Below are positions 44,396 through 52,291 of a stretch of 64,000 nt of DNA, piece by piece (position 1 is the stretch's first letter; each line of letters starts with the position of its first letter). A program made the position numbers and the translations under genes. Below the pieces are notes generated by a model. It saw only the letters and a program-made list of their open reading frames with translations, did no database searches and was not told the DNA's origin. The stretch is taken from the NCBI RefSeq assembly GCF_013294115.1, contig NZ_JABSNP010000003.1, positions 1 through 64,000 of the forward strand, written 5' to 3'. Source of the stretch: Hymenobacter caeli. GTDB taxonomy: Bacteria; Bacteroidota; Bacteroidia; Cytophagales; Hymenobacteraceae.

Positions 44396-45340
44396 CTACG
44401 GCGCGGGCGCGGCCGGGCCCTTAAAGCTGAACACCGCCCCGGGCAGGGCCACCGCCGCTGTGATGAGGTAGAACGTGAGGCTGACCGTGACCGACACCGC
44501 CGCGTCGAGGTGCAGCACCCGGGCCCCCAGCACGAAGGTGACCTCCCGGGCCCCGATGCCGCCCACCGTGAGCGGCAGCACCGCCACCACCGACGAGACG
44601 AGAAAAACCACCAGGTATTCCACTATATGCCCCGTAAGACTTGTGATAATCACTGTGTGCGCCGCTACGTCCGCATTGCTTGCCTGCGCGTGGCTTGTAG
44701 TACCAACACCAGCCAGGATGGCCCACGCGCACAGCACCTGGGCCCCCTGCACGCCCAGCCCCAGCCACCCCGCCCGCCCGAATAACGGCTGGAACTCGGG
44801 GAAAAACCGGCCGCTGGCCCAGTAGCTGGCCGCCACGCCCACCGGCACCCCCGCCAGCACCAGCCCTCGCCAGGGCAGCGGCACGACCGGCACGAAGGCC
44901 AGCAGCACGCCCGCCAGCACGCCCAGGGCCAGCACGCCGCTCACGCGGTCGAGCAGCAGGGCCCGCACCAGGGCCGTGGTTTTGCCGGGGAAGCGCTGGC
45001 GCAGCAGGTACACCTTGTAGCCGTCGCCGCCGATGCCGCCGGGCAAAAATAGGTTGTAGTACATGCCCAGCCAGTACAGGCGCAGGTTTTCGCCCTCCGA
45101 GAGCGGCACGCCGATGGCCCGGAAAAAGTAGTTGAGCCGCCGCGCCGACAGCCACTTCGACGCCGCGAACAGCCCCGCCGCCAGCGCCAGCCACCCCGGC
45201 CGCGCCGCCGCCAGCACCCGCCGCACGTCGCGCACGCCGATGTGCTGAAACACGAAGTAGAACGCCCCCACCACGAACAGCAGCTTGGCCCCCAGTACGA
45301 GGGTGTGGCGCAGCTTCGGGTGGCGGGAAAGGAGGGGCAT
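44396..45340 (-). CDS. Lysylphosphatidylglycerol synthase TM-region family (YbhN/AglD-like) protein
   Basis: 314 residues with eight predicted helices. Family signatures: ASKWLSARRLNYFFRAIGV near residue 62, YWLGMYYNLFLPGGIGGDGYKVYLL near 88-112, ALLLDRVSGVLALG near 127, and VLPLTVGGIGAREV near 255. Related proteins move or modify lipid-linked sugars. Between helices 6 and 7 there is a polar stretch of about 20 residues (GTTSHAQASNADVAAHTV) whose DNA (about 44640-44710) is clearly less GC-rich than the rest of the gene. The gene starts beside GGTGCTTGGT word repeats. Confidence 0.82.
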   Translation of the reverse strand: MPLLSRHPKLRHTLVLGAKLLFVVGAFYFVFQHIGVRDVRRVLAAARPGWLALAAGLFAASKWLSARRLNYFFRAIGVPLSEGENLRLYWLGMYYNLFLPGGIGGDGYKVYLLRQRFPGKTTALVRALLLDRVSGVLALGVLAGVLLAFVPVVPLPWRGLVLAGVPVGVAASYWASGRFFPEFQPLFGRAGWLGLGVQGAQVLCAWAILAGVGTTSHAQASNADVAAHTVIITSLTGHIVEYLVVFLVSSVVAVLPLTVGGIGAREVTFVLGARVLHLDAAVSVTVSLTFYLITAAVALPGAVFSFKGPAAPAP

Positions 45341-45408
45341 TTTTTGGTGCTTGGTGCTTGGTATTGATTTGCTCGTTGTCAGCTACTTGCGACAAATAGC
45401 AATTCCGA

Positions 45409-45510
45409 AGCCGTTGTGCCGAGCGCAGCCGAGGCATCTCGCGTGCGGCAGTAATCCAATCCATGCAACGAGGCACGCGAGATGCCTCGGCTGCGCTCGG
45501 CACGACGGCT
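45409..45510. repeat. Palindromic repeat family, copy B
   Basis: Arms AGCCGT.GTGCCGAGCGCAG... (45409-45446) and its complement (45473-45510) differ by one base; the loop contains CAGTAATCCAATCC. Shares GAGCGCAGCCGA and GCATCTC with copies A and C. It lies between the flippase-like gene and the PMT-type gene. Confidence 0.9.
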
Positions 45511-45553
45511 TTCTTGATGTGTTTTTTAAAAGATAAGTCTGACGGCTAAGAAC

Positions 45554-47218
45554 TTAACGGTGGTAGCTTGGGTCGATGTAATCGGCAGGGGGGCAGTTGC
45601 CCGGCCCGGTGCCCGGGGCCGGCTCCGCGTCGTCAAACTTCACCAGGTTGAGGTGGATTTGGCGGTCAATTACGAAGTCGAAAAATCGGTGGTAGCGCCG
45701 GCCGTTGAGGTAGCAGTCCTCGGTCAGGTAGTAGGCGTTCGGGTCGGTGGGGGCGGGCGCGGCGCGGGTGATGGTGCCCCGCTCGCGGGTGATGTAAAAG
45801 GCCTCGTCGTTGTCGAGGCGGCTGCCCTTGTACACGTACAGCGGCTGGCCCTTCGTGAGCCGGCCCACCCGGATGCTGGCCGCGCGGTAGGGCACGACGG
45901 CGTTGGTCTTGTAGCGGGCCGGCAGCACAAACCAGTTGAAGCCCACCCGCAGGCACAGCAGGTAGGCGCACAGCGTCACGAGGCGCTGCGCCGGCAGCGC
46001 GTAGTAGAGGTAGGCCAGCGCGGCCAGGGCCCCGAACACCAGCGCCGTCTTGCCGTACAGGCCCGGCACGTCGGCGATGCGCGGGATGAACGGCGGCGCG
46101 AGCAGCGCCAGGGCCACCGCGGCCAGCACCAGCGTCAGCACGCCGTCCACGACCCGGTTTTGCCAGGGCCGCTGGGCCTGGAAATGGTCGTAGAAGTAGA
46201 TCATCACCGTGATAAGCAGCGGGATGAGCGGAAACAGGTAGCGCGGAATGGTGGCCGGCGAGAGCCAGAAAATGGGCGTCAGGGCCAGGAAGATGACGGC
46301 GTTAAACTTGAGAAACGGGTGCGCCTGCACCACCTGCCACCAGCCCCGCCGCACCAGGCACACCACCAGCAGCGTCCAGGGCGCGAACCAGCCCAGGAAA
46401 TCGAACGGATAGGCCAGCACGTGCCGCACGGACTTCAGCAGCGGCTGCGCGGCCACCGTGCGCTGGCTCGACTGGTCCCAGAGGGTGTAGAAGTAATCGT
46501 GCAGCGAGTTGTAGCGGCTGTACACCAGAAAGTAGCTGCCCACGAGGGCCACAAACACGCCGATGCCCAGGAAATGAGCCCCCGAAAACAGCCGCTTGAA
46601 ATTGCCCGTGTACCAGCAAAACACCACCAGCGTAATGCCCTGGAACGCAATGGACGGCAGCCCTTTCAGCATGAAGCCCACCGCCGTGAGGGCGTAGGTG
46701 ATGGCGAACAGCCGCCGCCACTGCCCCTTCTCGGCGAAGTAAAACACGGCCGCGAAGCCCAGGTAGGTCACCCAGGCGTGCAGCGTGTCGATGAGGCCCT
46801 GGAAGGCGTCGTAGAACAGCATCCGCCCGCAGGTGATGAAGGCAAACGCCGCCACAAACCCCAGCCGGGGCCCCAAATACCGCCGCACCACCGCAAACAG
46901 CGTGGCCGCGTAGCCCAGCAGCGAGAGCACCGTGGGCAGCCGCACCACCAGCTCCGACTGGCTGCCGGTGAGGTTGAACAGCCCCAGCAGCAGCCAGTTG
47001 TAGAGCGGCGGCTTGTTGTAGTAGTACACCCCTTGCAGCGTCGACACAAAGTAGTTGCCCGAGTCCTTCAGCTCCAGCGCCACCAGGGCCCGGATGGGCT
47101 CGTCGACTTGCAGCGGCAGCAGCCCCAGGTGAATGAACAGCGCCGGGCCCAGCACCAGCAGGCACAGCACCATCAAGGCCCAGGGGCGCTGCTGAAACCA
47201 GGAAGCAAACGACGACAT
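45554..47218 (-). CDS. PMT/ArnT-type GT-C glycosyltransferase
   Basis: 554 residues with about 11 membrane helices. The first periplasmic loop has the D-E motif expected for PMT_2 enzymes: LQVDEPIRALVALELKDSGNY near residue 35, then GVYYYNKPPLYNWLLLGLFN near 63, as in ArnT (Y-KPP-L-Y-W). The C-terminal part (about 440-554) is soluble. It probably transfers a sugar from a polyprenyl-phosphate donor to an envelope acceptor. A TAGTTTTG box lies 28 bases upstream. Confidence 0.87.
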   Translation of the reverse strand: MSSFASWFQQRPWALMVLCLLVLGPALFIHLGLLPLQVDEPIRALVALELKDSGNYFVSTLQGVYYYNKPPLYNWLLLGLFNLTGSQSELVVRLPTVLSLLGYAATLFAVVRRYLGPRLGFVAAFAFITCGRMLFYDAFQGLIDTLHAWVTYLGFAAVFYFAEKGQWRRLFAITYALTAVGFMLKGLPSIAFQGITLVVFCWYTGNFKRLFSGAHFLGIGVFVALVGSYFLVYSRYNSLHDYFYTLWDQSSQRTVAAQPLLKSVRHVLAYPFDFLGWFAPWTLLVVCLVRRGWWQVVQAHPFLKFNAVIFLALTPIFWLSPATIPRYLFPLIPLLITVMIYFYDHFQAQRPWQNRVVDGVLTLVLAAVALALLAPPFIPRIADVPGLYGKTALVFGALAALAYLYYALPAQRLVTLCAYLLCLRVGFNWFVLPARYKTNAVVPYRAASIRVGRLTKGQPLYVYKGSRLDNDEAFYITRERGTITRAAPAPTDPNAYYLTEDCYLNGRRYHRFFDFVIDRQIHLNLVKFDDAEPAPGTGPGNCPPADYIDPSYHR

Positions 47219-47246
47219 GCGGAGCGGGCGGGGCGGGGTAAGGCCG

Positions 47247-47254
47247 CAAAACTA
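47247..47254 (-). promoter_or_regulatory. -7 promoter box of the PMT-type gene (TAGTTTTG)
   Basis: A perfect TAnnTTTG match on the minus strand, 28 bases before the start. Confidence 0.55.
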
Positions 47255-47293
47255 CGGCGCTGGGCAGTAGTGCGGCGGCGGGCCGCCGGGGCC

Positions 47294-48142
47294 TCACTTG
47301 GCCGGGCCGGCGGGCCGGGGCCCCAAAACCGCGCGGAACGCCTGCAAGGCCGCGGGGTGGTAAATCGTGGCGTGGGTTTCCTGCGGCAGGGGCGCGTAGT
47401 GCCAGGCCAGGCCGTGGCCGGCGGGGCCGGCCAGCACCTGGGCCAGCTGCCGGGCGTCGGCCACGATTTGCGGCTCGCTGCTGGTGGCCAGGTACAGGGT
47501 TTTGGGCGGGCCGGGGCGGGCCCGCAGCAGGGCCCCCGCCTGGTGCACCAGGTACGCGTTGTTCCACCACAGGCTGGGGTCGAAGGCGAGGTAGGTGTCG
47601 AACAAGTCGGGCTCCAGCAGCAGGGTTTCGACCACGAACAGCCCGGCCAGCGACTCGCCCACCACGGCCGTTTCCGCCGTGGTGCGGTAGCGCCGCCGGA
47701 CGTCGGGCATCAGCTCGGTGCGGATGAACTGCCGGAACGCCGCCGAGCCGCCCACGCGGGGCGCAATTTTGCGGTCGTCGGGGTTGGCGGTGGGGCCGGT
47801 CAGGTCGCGCCGGCGCGCCGTGTTTTCGATGCCCACCAGCAGGAACGGCCGCATGGTGCCGTTGCCCACCAGCACCTGCACCAGGCCCGCCACGTGCAGG
47901 AAATCTTCCTGCAAGCCCCCGTCGGGCATGTACAGCACGGGCAGCCGCAGCGCGGCCGAGTCGGCGTAGCCCGGCGGCAGGTACACGTTGATGCGCCGGG
48001 TTTCGCCCAGCACTTTCGACGGCAGGGTGAACGTCTGGCCTATGGCCAGGGGCCCCGCTGGGTTTTGGGCCCCCACGCTGCGGGCCGCCAGTAAAAACAA
48101 GCACGGCAGGAGCGCGCGGAACAGACGGCGGAATCTAAGCAT
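47294..48142 (-). CDS. Esterase-D/Fes-like alpha/beta hydrolase, secreted
   Basis: 282 residues with a signal peptide (LLPCLFLLAARSVGAQ). The esterase family layout is visible: RRINVYLPPGYADS near 48, PVLYMPDGG near 68, nucleophile Ser in VVGESLAGLF near 162, Asp in DTYLAFDPSLWW and His in ETHATIYHPAAL near 256. Related enzymes hydrolyse siderophore esters or acyl esters; no siderophore genes are near, though feoAB is in the window. Confidence 0.82.
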   Translation of the reverse strand: MLRFRRLFRALLPCLFLLAARSVGAQNPAGPLAIGQTFTLPSKVLGETRRINVYLPPGYADSAALRLPVLYMPDGGLQEDFLHVAGLVQVLVGNGTMRPFLLVGIENTARRRDLTGPTANPDDRKIAPRVGGSAAFRQFIRTELMPDVRRRYRTTAETAVVGESLAGLFVVETLLLEPDLFDTYLAFDPSLWWNNAYLVHQAGALLRARPGPPKTLYLATSSEPQIVADARQLAQVLAGPAGHGLAWHYAPLPQETHATIYHPAALQAFRAVLGPRPAGPAK

Positions 48143-48207
48143 ATTTCGGTGGGCGGAGCCAACGCGCCACTCCGTAGAAATTTATAGAAGAAGCTATTAG
48201 CATTAAC

Positions 48208-48246
48208 AAGGCGGTCATGCTGAGCTTGTCGAAGCATGACCGCCTT
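48208..48246. repeat. Short palindromic repeat (copy E)
   Basis: Perfect 14-base arms AAGGCGGTCATGCT and complement around TGAGCTTGTCG-type loop. Same short class as copy D. Nearby at 48154-48172 a half-copy of the ACGGAGTGGC element occurs. Confidence 0.85.
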
Positions 48247-48272
48247 ATTGACTTTTTAGTCAACCCAAACAC

Positions 48273-49202
48273 TTACCGCCAGCGCACCTTGGCCCCCGAC
48301 TGCCCGGCCCACAGGCGCTCGGGCACGCTCTCCAGGATGAGCTGGCGCAGGGCCGTGAGCAGGGGCAGGCGCACGAAGCCGTGGTGCACCACCAGGCTCA
48401 CCTCGCGCACGGGCTGGGGGTCGGCGAAGCGCTTCACCAGCGGGTTCACGTCCACCTCGTCGAGCACGGCCAGCTCGGGCACCAGGGTGTAGCCGTGGTG
48501 GCGGCGCACCAGCTCCTTCAGGGTTTCGATGGAGCCGCTCTCGTAGGTCACGTGGGCGTCGGGGTCGGTGGCGGCCCCGCACAGGTTCAGCACCTGGTGG
48601 CGGAAGCAGTGGCCCTGCTGCATCATCCACAAGCCGGGGGCCTGGAGGTCGGCGGCGGCGATGTGTGCCTTGCCGGCCAGGGGGTGGTCGGCGGCCACGT
48701 AAGCCAGAAATGGCTCGTCGAGCACGGGCAGCTCGCGCAGCTGGCGCTCGTCGAGGGGCGTCACGAGCAGGCCCACGTCGAGGCGGTGGTCCTTGAGCTG
48801 CTGCATGATTTCCTCCGAGCGCAGCTCCTCCACCCGCACCTGCAGCTGCGGGTAGGCCGTGGTGAGGCCCACCAGAAAGCGCGGCACCAGGTAGGGCGCC
48901 AGCGTGGGGATGACGCCCAGCCGCAGCTCGCCCACCATCTCGCCCTTCTCCACCTGCACCAGCTCGCGCAGCTGCTGGGCCTCGCGCAGCACCTGCCGGG
49001 CCTGGGCCACCACCTTCACGCCCACGGCCGTGGGCTCGGCCCCGCGCTGGGTGCGGTCGAAGAGCAGCACGCCCAGCTCCTCCTCCAGCTTTTGCAGCTG
49101 TACGCTCAGCGCCGGCTGGGTCACGAAGCATTTCTCGGCCGCGAGGCCAAACTGGCGGTGGGTATCCAGGGCCACGAGGTAAGTGAGCTGTTGCAGGTTC
49201 AT
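48273..49202 (-). CDS. oxyR: Peroxide-responsive LysR-family regulator OxyR
   Basis: 309 residues. The N-terminal winged helix (1-60) starts MNLQQLTYLVALDTHRQFG. Cysteines Cys199 and Cys208, in GHCFRHQVLNLC, stand at the positions of the E. coli OxyR disulphide pair and in its typical GHCxRxQ context. On peroxide exposure this pair oxidises and OxyR activates catalase, peroxiredoxin and related genes. No such target is adjacent. A TATATTTG box lies 4 nt before the ATG, predicting a leaderless mRNA. Confidence 0.92.
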   Translation of the reverse strand: MNLQQLTYLVALDTHRQFGLAAEKCFVTQPALSVQLQKLEEELGVLLFDRTQRGAEPTAVGVKVVAQARQVLREAQQLRELVQVEKGEMVGELRLGVIPTLAPYLVPRFLVGLTTAYPQLQVRVEELRSEEIMQQLKDHRLDVGLLVTPLDERQLRELPVLDEPFLAYVAADHPLAGKAHIAAADLQAPGLWMMQQGHCFRHQVLNLCGAATDPDAHVTYESGSIETLKELVRRHHGYTLVPELAVLDEVDVNPLVKRFADPQPVREVSLVVHHGFVRLPLLTALRQLILESVPERLWAGQSGAKVRWR

Positions 49203-49206
49203 GCTT

Positions 49207-49214
49207 CAAATATA
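49207..49214 (-). promoter_or_regulatory. -7 box 4 nt from oxyR start (TATATTTG)
   Basis: A perfect TAnnTTTG match on the minus strand separated from the oxyR ATG by AAGC on the coding strand. Confidence 0.65.
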
Positions 49215-49470
49215 ACGCCTACTTATAAAATAATTTTAAAAACAGACTTTGGTTATAGGTGTTCGGGGCGGCTATTTATTCCCTGCTCCTCCGTGCCAGG
49301 GGCCCCGGCGTGGCCGCCGGGCTGCGGGTGGCACTCCGCCCCGGGCCTGCAAGGATTTGTTGAACAGTAAGTTATAAGTACGTAAAAGCTAATCTGGTGC
49401 TTTGGGGCGGCTTTATGGTTAGGCGGTGGACCGGGGGTGGCGGGGGCGTTGGTTAGCCGAACGGTAGGGC
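49215..49470. other. oxyR-SPFH divergent intergenic region
   Basis: Together with the flanking promoter boxes this is a 307-base spacer. The oxyR side is AT-rich (49215-49260), the rest GC-rich. No coding frame or RNA gene seen. An upstream TTGG at 49449-49452 is placed 18 bases before the SPFH -7 box and could be its -33 element. Confidence 0.45.
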
Positions 49471-49478
49471 TACTTTTG
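49471..49478 (+). promoter_or_regulatory. -7 promoter box of the SPFH operon (TACTTTTG)
   Basis: A perfect TAnnTTTG match. An ATG at 49480 lies only one base after it and would be upstream of the expected transcription start, so translation more likely begins at ATG 49510. Confidence 0.65.
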
Positions 49479-49509
49479 CATGGTTCACGCTGCATTCAAC
49501 CCCTTGCTT

Positions 49510-50631
49510 ATGTTCGGCCTTAGTTATGCCAAGTTCGATTCCATGACCTACGTCATGCAGTACCGCAACGGGCAGCTGGTGCGCGAGGGGCGGGGGCTGG
49601 CCTTCTTCTATGGCACGCTGGGCAGCTCCATCGCGGCGGTGCCGCTGGGCTCGAACGACCTGCCCTTCATCTTCAACGAAACCACGGCCGACTACCAGAG
49701 CATCAGCATCCAGGGCCAGCTTACCTACCGCATCACGCAGCCCAAGCAACTGGCCGAGCTGCTGGACTTCACAGTAAACGGCAGCGGCATCTACAAAAAG
49801 AACGAGCTGGAAAAGCTGAACCAGCGCCTCGTGAACGAGGCCCAGACCGCCACTTCGGCCTTCGTGCACAGCCTGGGCCTGAAGGATTCGGTGCGCTCGA
49901 ACAAGGCCATTGAGGCCGAGATTGTGGCCGGGCTGCGGGCCTCGGCGGCGGTGGCGCTGCTGGGCATCGAGGTGCTGGGCGTGAACATCCTGGCCGTGCG
50001 GGCCACGCCCGAGATGGAGCGGGCCCTGGAGGCCGAAACCCGCGAGCGGCTCCAGCAGGAGGCCGACCAGGCCGTGTACGAGCGCCGCAACTTCGCCGTG
50101 GAGCAGGAGCGCCGCATCAAGGAAAGCGAGCTGAACACGGACATCGCGGTGGAGGAAAAGCGCAAGCAGATCGACGAGAAGCGCAACGAAACCCAGCTCC
50201 AGCGGGCCGCCAACGAGCGCCGGCTGCGCGAGCTGCAAATCCAGGCCGACATTGCCGTGGAGGCCAGCCGCGCCCAGCTGTTGGAGCAACAAACCGCCAA
50301 CGAGCGCCTGGCCGCCGAAACCCAGGGCTACGTGACCGAAACCACCCTGCGGCCCTTCCAGAGCCTGGACTGGCGCACGCTCACGGCCCTGCAAAACAAC
50401 CCCAACCCGCGCCTCAACATCGCCCTGGCCTTCCGCGAGCTGGCCGAAAACGCCGCCAAAATCGGCACCCTCAACATCACCCCCGACCTGCTCGACGGCC
50501 TGCTGGACCGCGACGGCGGGCCCGGCAGCGCCGGGGGCCCCCGCCGCAACCGGCCCGCCGACGGCAGCGACGCCGAGGCCCCGCGCCGCGACAACCCCGG
50601 CCCGAACCCGCCCAAAAACGGCCGCCGCTAG
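49510..50631 (+). CDS. SPFH/Band 7 domain protein
   Basis: 373 residues without a membrane helix. The SPFH domain is at about 10-170 (YRNGQLVREGRGLAFFYG, YQSISIQGQLTYRIT, NILAVRATPEMERALEAE), followed by a long charged coiled coil (about 170-290) with many E/R/Q. The C-terminus is Gly/Pro/Arg-rich and disordered. SPFH proteins oligomerise as membrane scaffolds; this one would be soluble or peripheral. The next gene begins at the base after its stop. Confidence 0.88.
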   Translation: MFGLSYAKFDSMTYVMQYRNGQLVREGRGLAFFYGTLGSSIAAVPLGSNDLPFIFNETTADYQSISIQGQLTYRITQPKQLAELLDFTVNGSGIYKKNELEKLNQRLVNEAQTATSAFVHSLGLKDSVRSNKAIEAEIVAGLRASAAVALLGIEVLGVNILAVRATPEMERALEAETRERLQQEADQAVYERRNFAVEQERRIKESELNTDIAVEEKRKQIDEKRNETQLQRAANERRLRELQIQADIAVEASRAQLLEQQTANERLAAETQGYVTETTLRPFQSLDWRTLTALQNNPNPRLNIALAFRELAENAAKIGTLNITPDLLDGLLDRDGGPGSAGGPRRNRPADGSDAEAPRRDNPGPNPPKNGRR

Positions 50632-51594
50632 ATGAGCGCCCGGCTTGAATACGCCATCGTCGTCAAAGCCAAAACCCGCTACGAGACGCTGCTGGAGCGC
50701 TTCAACACGGCGGGGCAGGCCCGGTTTTACCTCAGCCGAGCCAGCGCCAACGCCGGTACGGCCACCGATGGCGCGGCCGAATTCGAGGAGTACGCCCAGG
50801 AGCACGCCCGCATCGCGGCGGCCGTGGCGCAGGTGCAGCGCGAGCTGACGGGCGTGGTGAAAAGCAAAATCGTGGAGCGGGCCTTCCTGCCCTCGTTCCT
50901 ATTTGCCGACAACCAGCTGGTGATTGTGGTGGGCCAGGACGGGCTGGTGGCCAACGCCGCCAAGTACGTGCGCGGCCGCCCGCTGGTGGCCGTCAACCCC
51001 GACCCCGACCGCTACGACGGCGTGCTGCTGCCCTTCCGCCCCGACACCTGCCGCGCCGCCGTGCAGCGCGTGCTGGCCGGCCGGGCCCCCACCCGCACCC
51101 ACCAGCTGGCCGAGGCCGTGCTAAACGACGGCCAGCGCCTGCTGGCCTTCAACGACCTGTTCGTCGGGGCCGCTTCGCACGTGTCGGCGCGCTACAAAAT
51201 CAGCTTCGCCGGGGCCCAGGAGGAGCATTCCTCGTCGGGCATCATCGTGGCCACGCCGGCCGGCAGCACGGGCTGGCTCAGCTCCGTCTTCAACATGACG
51301 GCCGCCGTGGAAGCCTTTTCGGGCGGCGACGTGCGGCTGGCTGCCCCTCCCCGGCCGCTGGACGACGAGCTGCTGTTCGTGGTGCGCGAGCCGTTTTTGA
51401 GCCGGCGCACGCAGTGCGGCCTGGTGGCCGGCCGCCTGCGCCCCGGCCAGCCGCTCCAGCTGGAGTCGCTGATGCCGGCCGGGGGCGTCATCTTCTCCGA
51501 CGGTGTGGAGTCGGATTTCCTCGGTTTCAACGCCGGGGCCGTAGCCACCATCGGCCCGGCCAAAGAGGCAGCCCAGTTGGTGCAGCCGGGGTAG
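50632..51594 (+). CDS. ATP-NAD kinase-like protein
   Basis: 320 residues. Motifs of the NAD kinase fold are seen: VVGQDGLVANAAKY near residue 100 (canonical GGDG altered to GQDG), FNDLFVG near 175 and IIVATPAGSTGWLSSV near 205. The N-terminal 90 residues are extra and helical. The altered glycine motif and fused N-terminus make it a divergent member; substrate may not be NAD. Immediate coupling to the SPFH gene (0-base gap) implies joint function. A palindromic repeat follows the gene. Confidence 0.75.
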   Translation: MSARLEYAIVVKAKTRYETLLERFNTAGQARFYLSRASANAGTATDGAAEFEEYAQEHARIAAAVAQVQRELTGVVKSKIVERAFLPSFLFADNQLVIVVGQDGLVANAAKYVRGRPLVAVNPDPDRYDGVLLPFRPDTCRAAVQRVLAGRAPTRTHQLAEAVLNDGQRLLAFNDLFVGAASHVSARYKISFAGAQEEHSSSGIIVATPAGSTGWLSSVFNMTAAVEAFSGGDVRLAAPPRPLDDELLFVVREPFLSRRTQCGLVAGRLRPGQPLQLESLMPAGGVIFSDGVESDFLGFNAGAVATIGPAKEAAQLVQPG

Positions 51595-51623
51595 CCCGGG
51601 TAGCCGGATGTTTCTGGGCGGCT

Positions 51624-51731
51624 AGGCCATCATGCCGAGCGCAGCCGAGGCATCTCGCGTGCTGCACTATCCCAATCGATTGGATTACTGCTGCACGCGA
51701 GATGCCTCGGCTGCGCTCGGCATGACGGCCT
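51624..51731. repeat. Palindromic repeat family, copy C
   Basis: Arms AGGCC(A/G)TCATGCCGAGCGCAG... through GCATCTCGCGTGC, matching across 51624-51663 and about 51690-51731, with a loop CCCAATCGATTGGATTACTG. The loop word ATTACTG is the complement of CAGTAAT in copies A and B, so this copy is inverted. It separates the NAD-kinase-like gene from the M16 remnant. Confidence 0.9.
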
Positions 51732-51748
51732 GGGGTAAGATAGGGGCC

Positions 51749-52162
51749 CTACAGCGGCTTCTTCAACGAGTCCTGAAACTTCTTGATTTGCGGGGCCACC
51801 ACTTTCTGGTCGCCCACCACCACGATGGTCATGGCCTCGGGGCGGATGTACTGGCGGGCCGTGGCACTCACCTGCTCGGGCGTCACGGCGTTGATGTTTT
51901 TCACCTGCTCGGTGAGGAACGAATCGGGCAGGCTCTGCAAGTCCAGGTCATTCAGCTGGTTGATGATGCCGCCGGGGTTGGAATTGCGCAGCACGAACAT
52001 GCCGCCCTCGTAGTTCTGGATGCCCTTCAGCTCGTCGGCCGAGGGCGGCGTTTTCTGGAGTCGCTCAATCTCGTTCACGATTTCGTGCGGCGAGTCGCAG
52101 GGGTCTTTGGTCGTCACGTCGGCGCTTTCGCTCCAGGTGCCGGTGTGGTAGTGGGTGGCCAC
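51749..52162 (-). pseudogene. C-terminal remnant of an M16 (pitrilysin-like) peptidase
   Basis: The frame encodes the last part of an M16 family C-terminal domain: ESADVTTKD, then ERLQKTPPSADELKGIQNY, GGIINQLNDLDLQSLPDSF, TPEQVSATARQYIRPEAMT and VVVGDQKVV. The N-terminal HxxEH zinc site and most of the protein (usually 400 or more residues for such a domain pair) are missing. Its upstream end abuts the promoter of murF-alr. The first ~15 residues after the apparent ATG are not family-like. I infer a decayed fragment left after a deletion, with the palindromic copy C on its other side. Confidence 0.75.
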
Positions 52163-52279
52163 CGTCGTACCCGCTGCGCTCGTCGCGGCCTCGCAGCGTC
52201 CACGCTACCCCAAGCGCCGCGAGTATCGTCCTGCTCGGGCAATCGTTACACACGCCCGCGCTACATCGGGCGGGGCCCC

Positions 52280-52287
52280 GACCTTTG
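52280..52287 (+). promoter_or_regulatory. -7 box 4 nt from the murF-alr start (GACCTTTG)
   Basis: Seven of eight positions match TAnnTTTG. It is followed after 4 nt by GTG 52292, the same spacing as in other genes here. Confidence 0.55.
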
Positions 52288-52291
52288 CCGC

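Noticed and set aside
45560..48094. A plus-strand open frame of more than 800 codons.
   Set aside because: It lies opposite the PMT-type and esterase genes, which have clear family motifs; the antisense translation has none.
49480..49509. ATG 49480 as start of the SPFH gene.
   Set aside because: It lies one base after the -7 box and would be upstream of the transcription start; ATG 49510 starts the conserved part.
51624..51731. CRISPR-like repeat.
   Set aside because: Single inverted palindromes without regularly spaced direct repeats or spacers; no cas genes in the window.
51632..52291. Upstream extension of the murF-alr frame.
   Set aside because: It runs through palindrome copy C, the M16 remnant on the other strand and the promoter; no conserved sequence.
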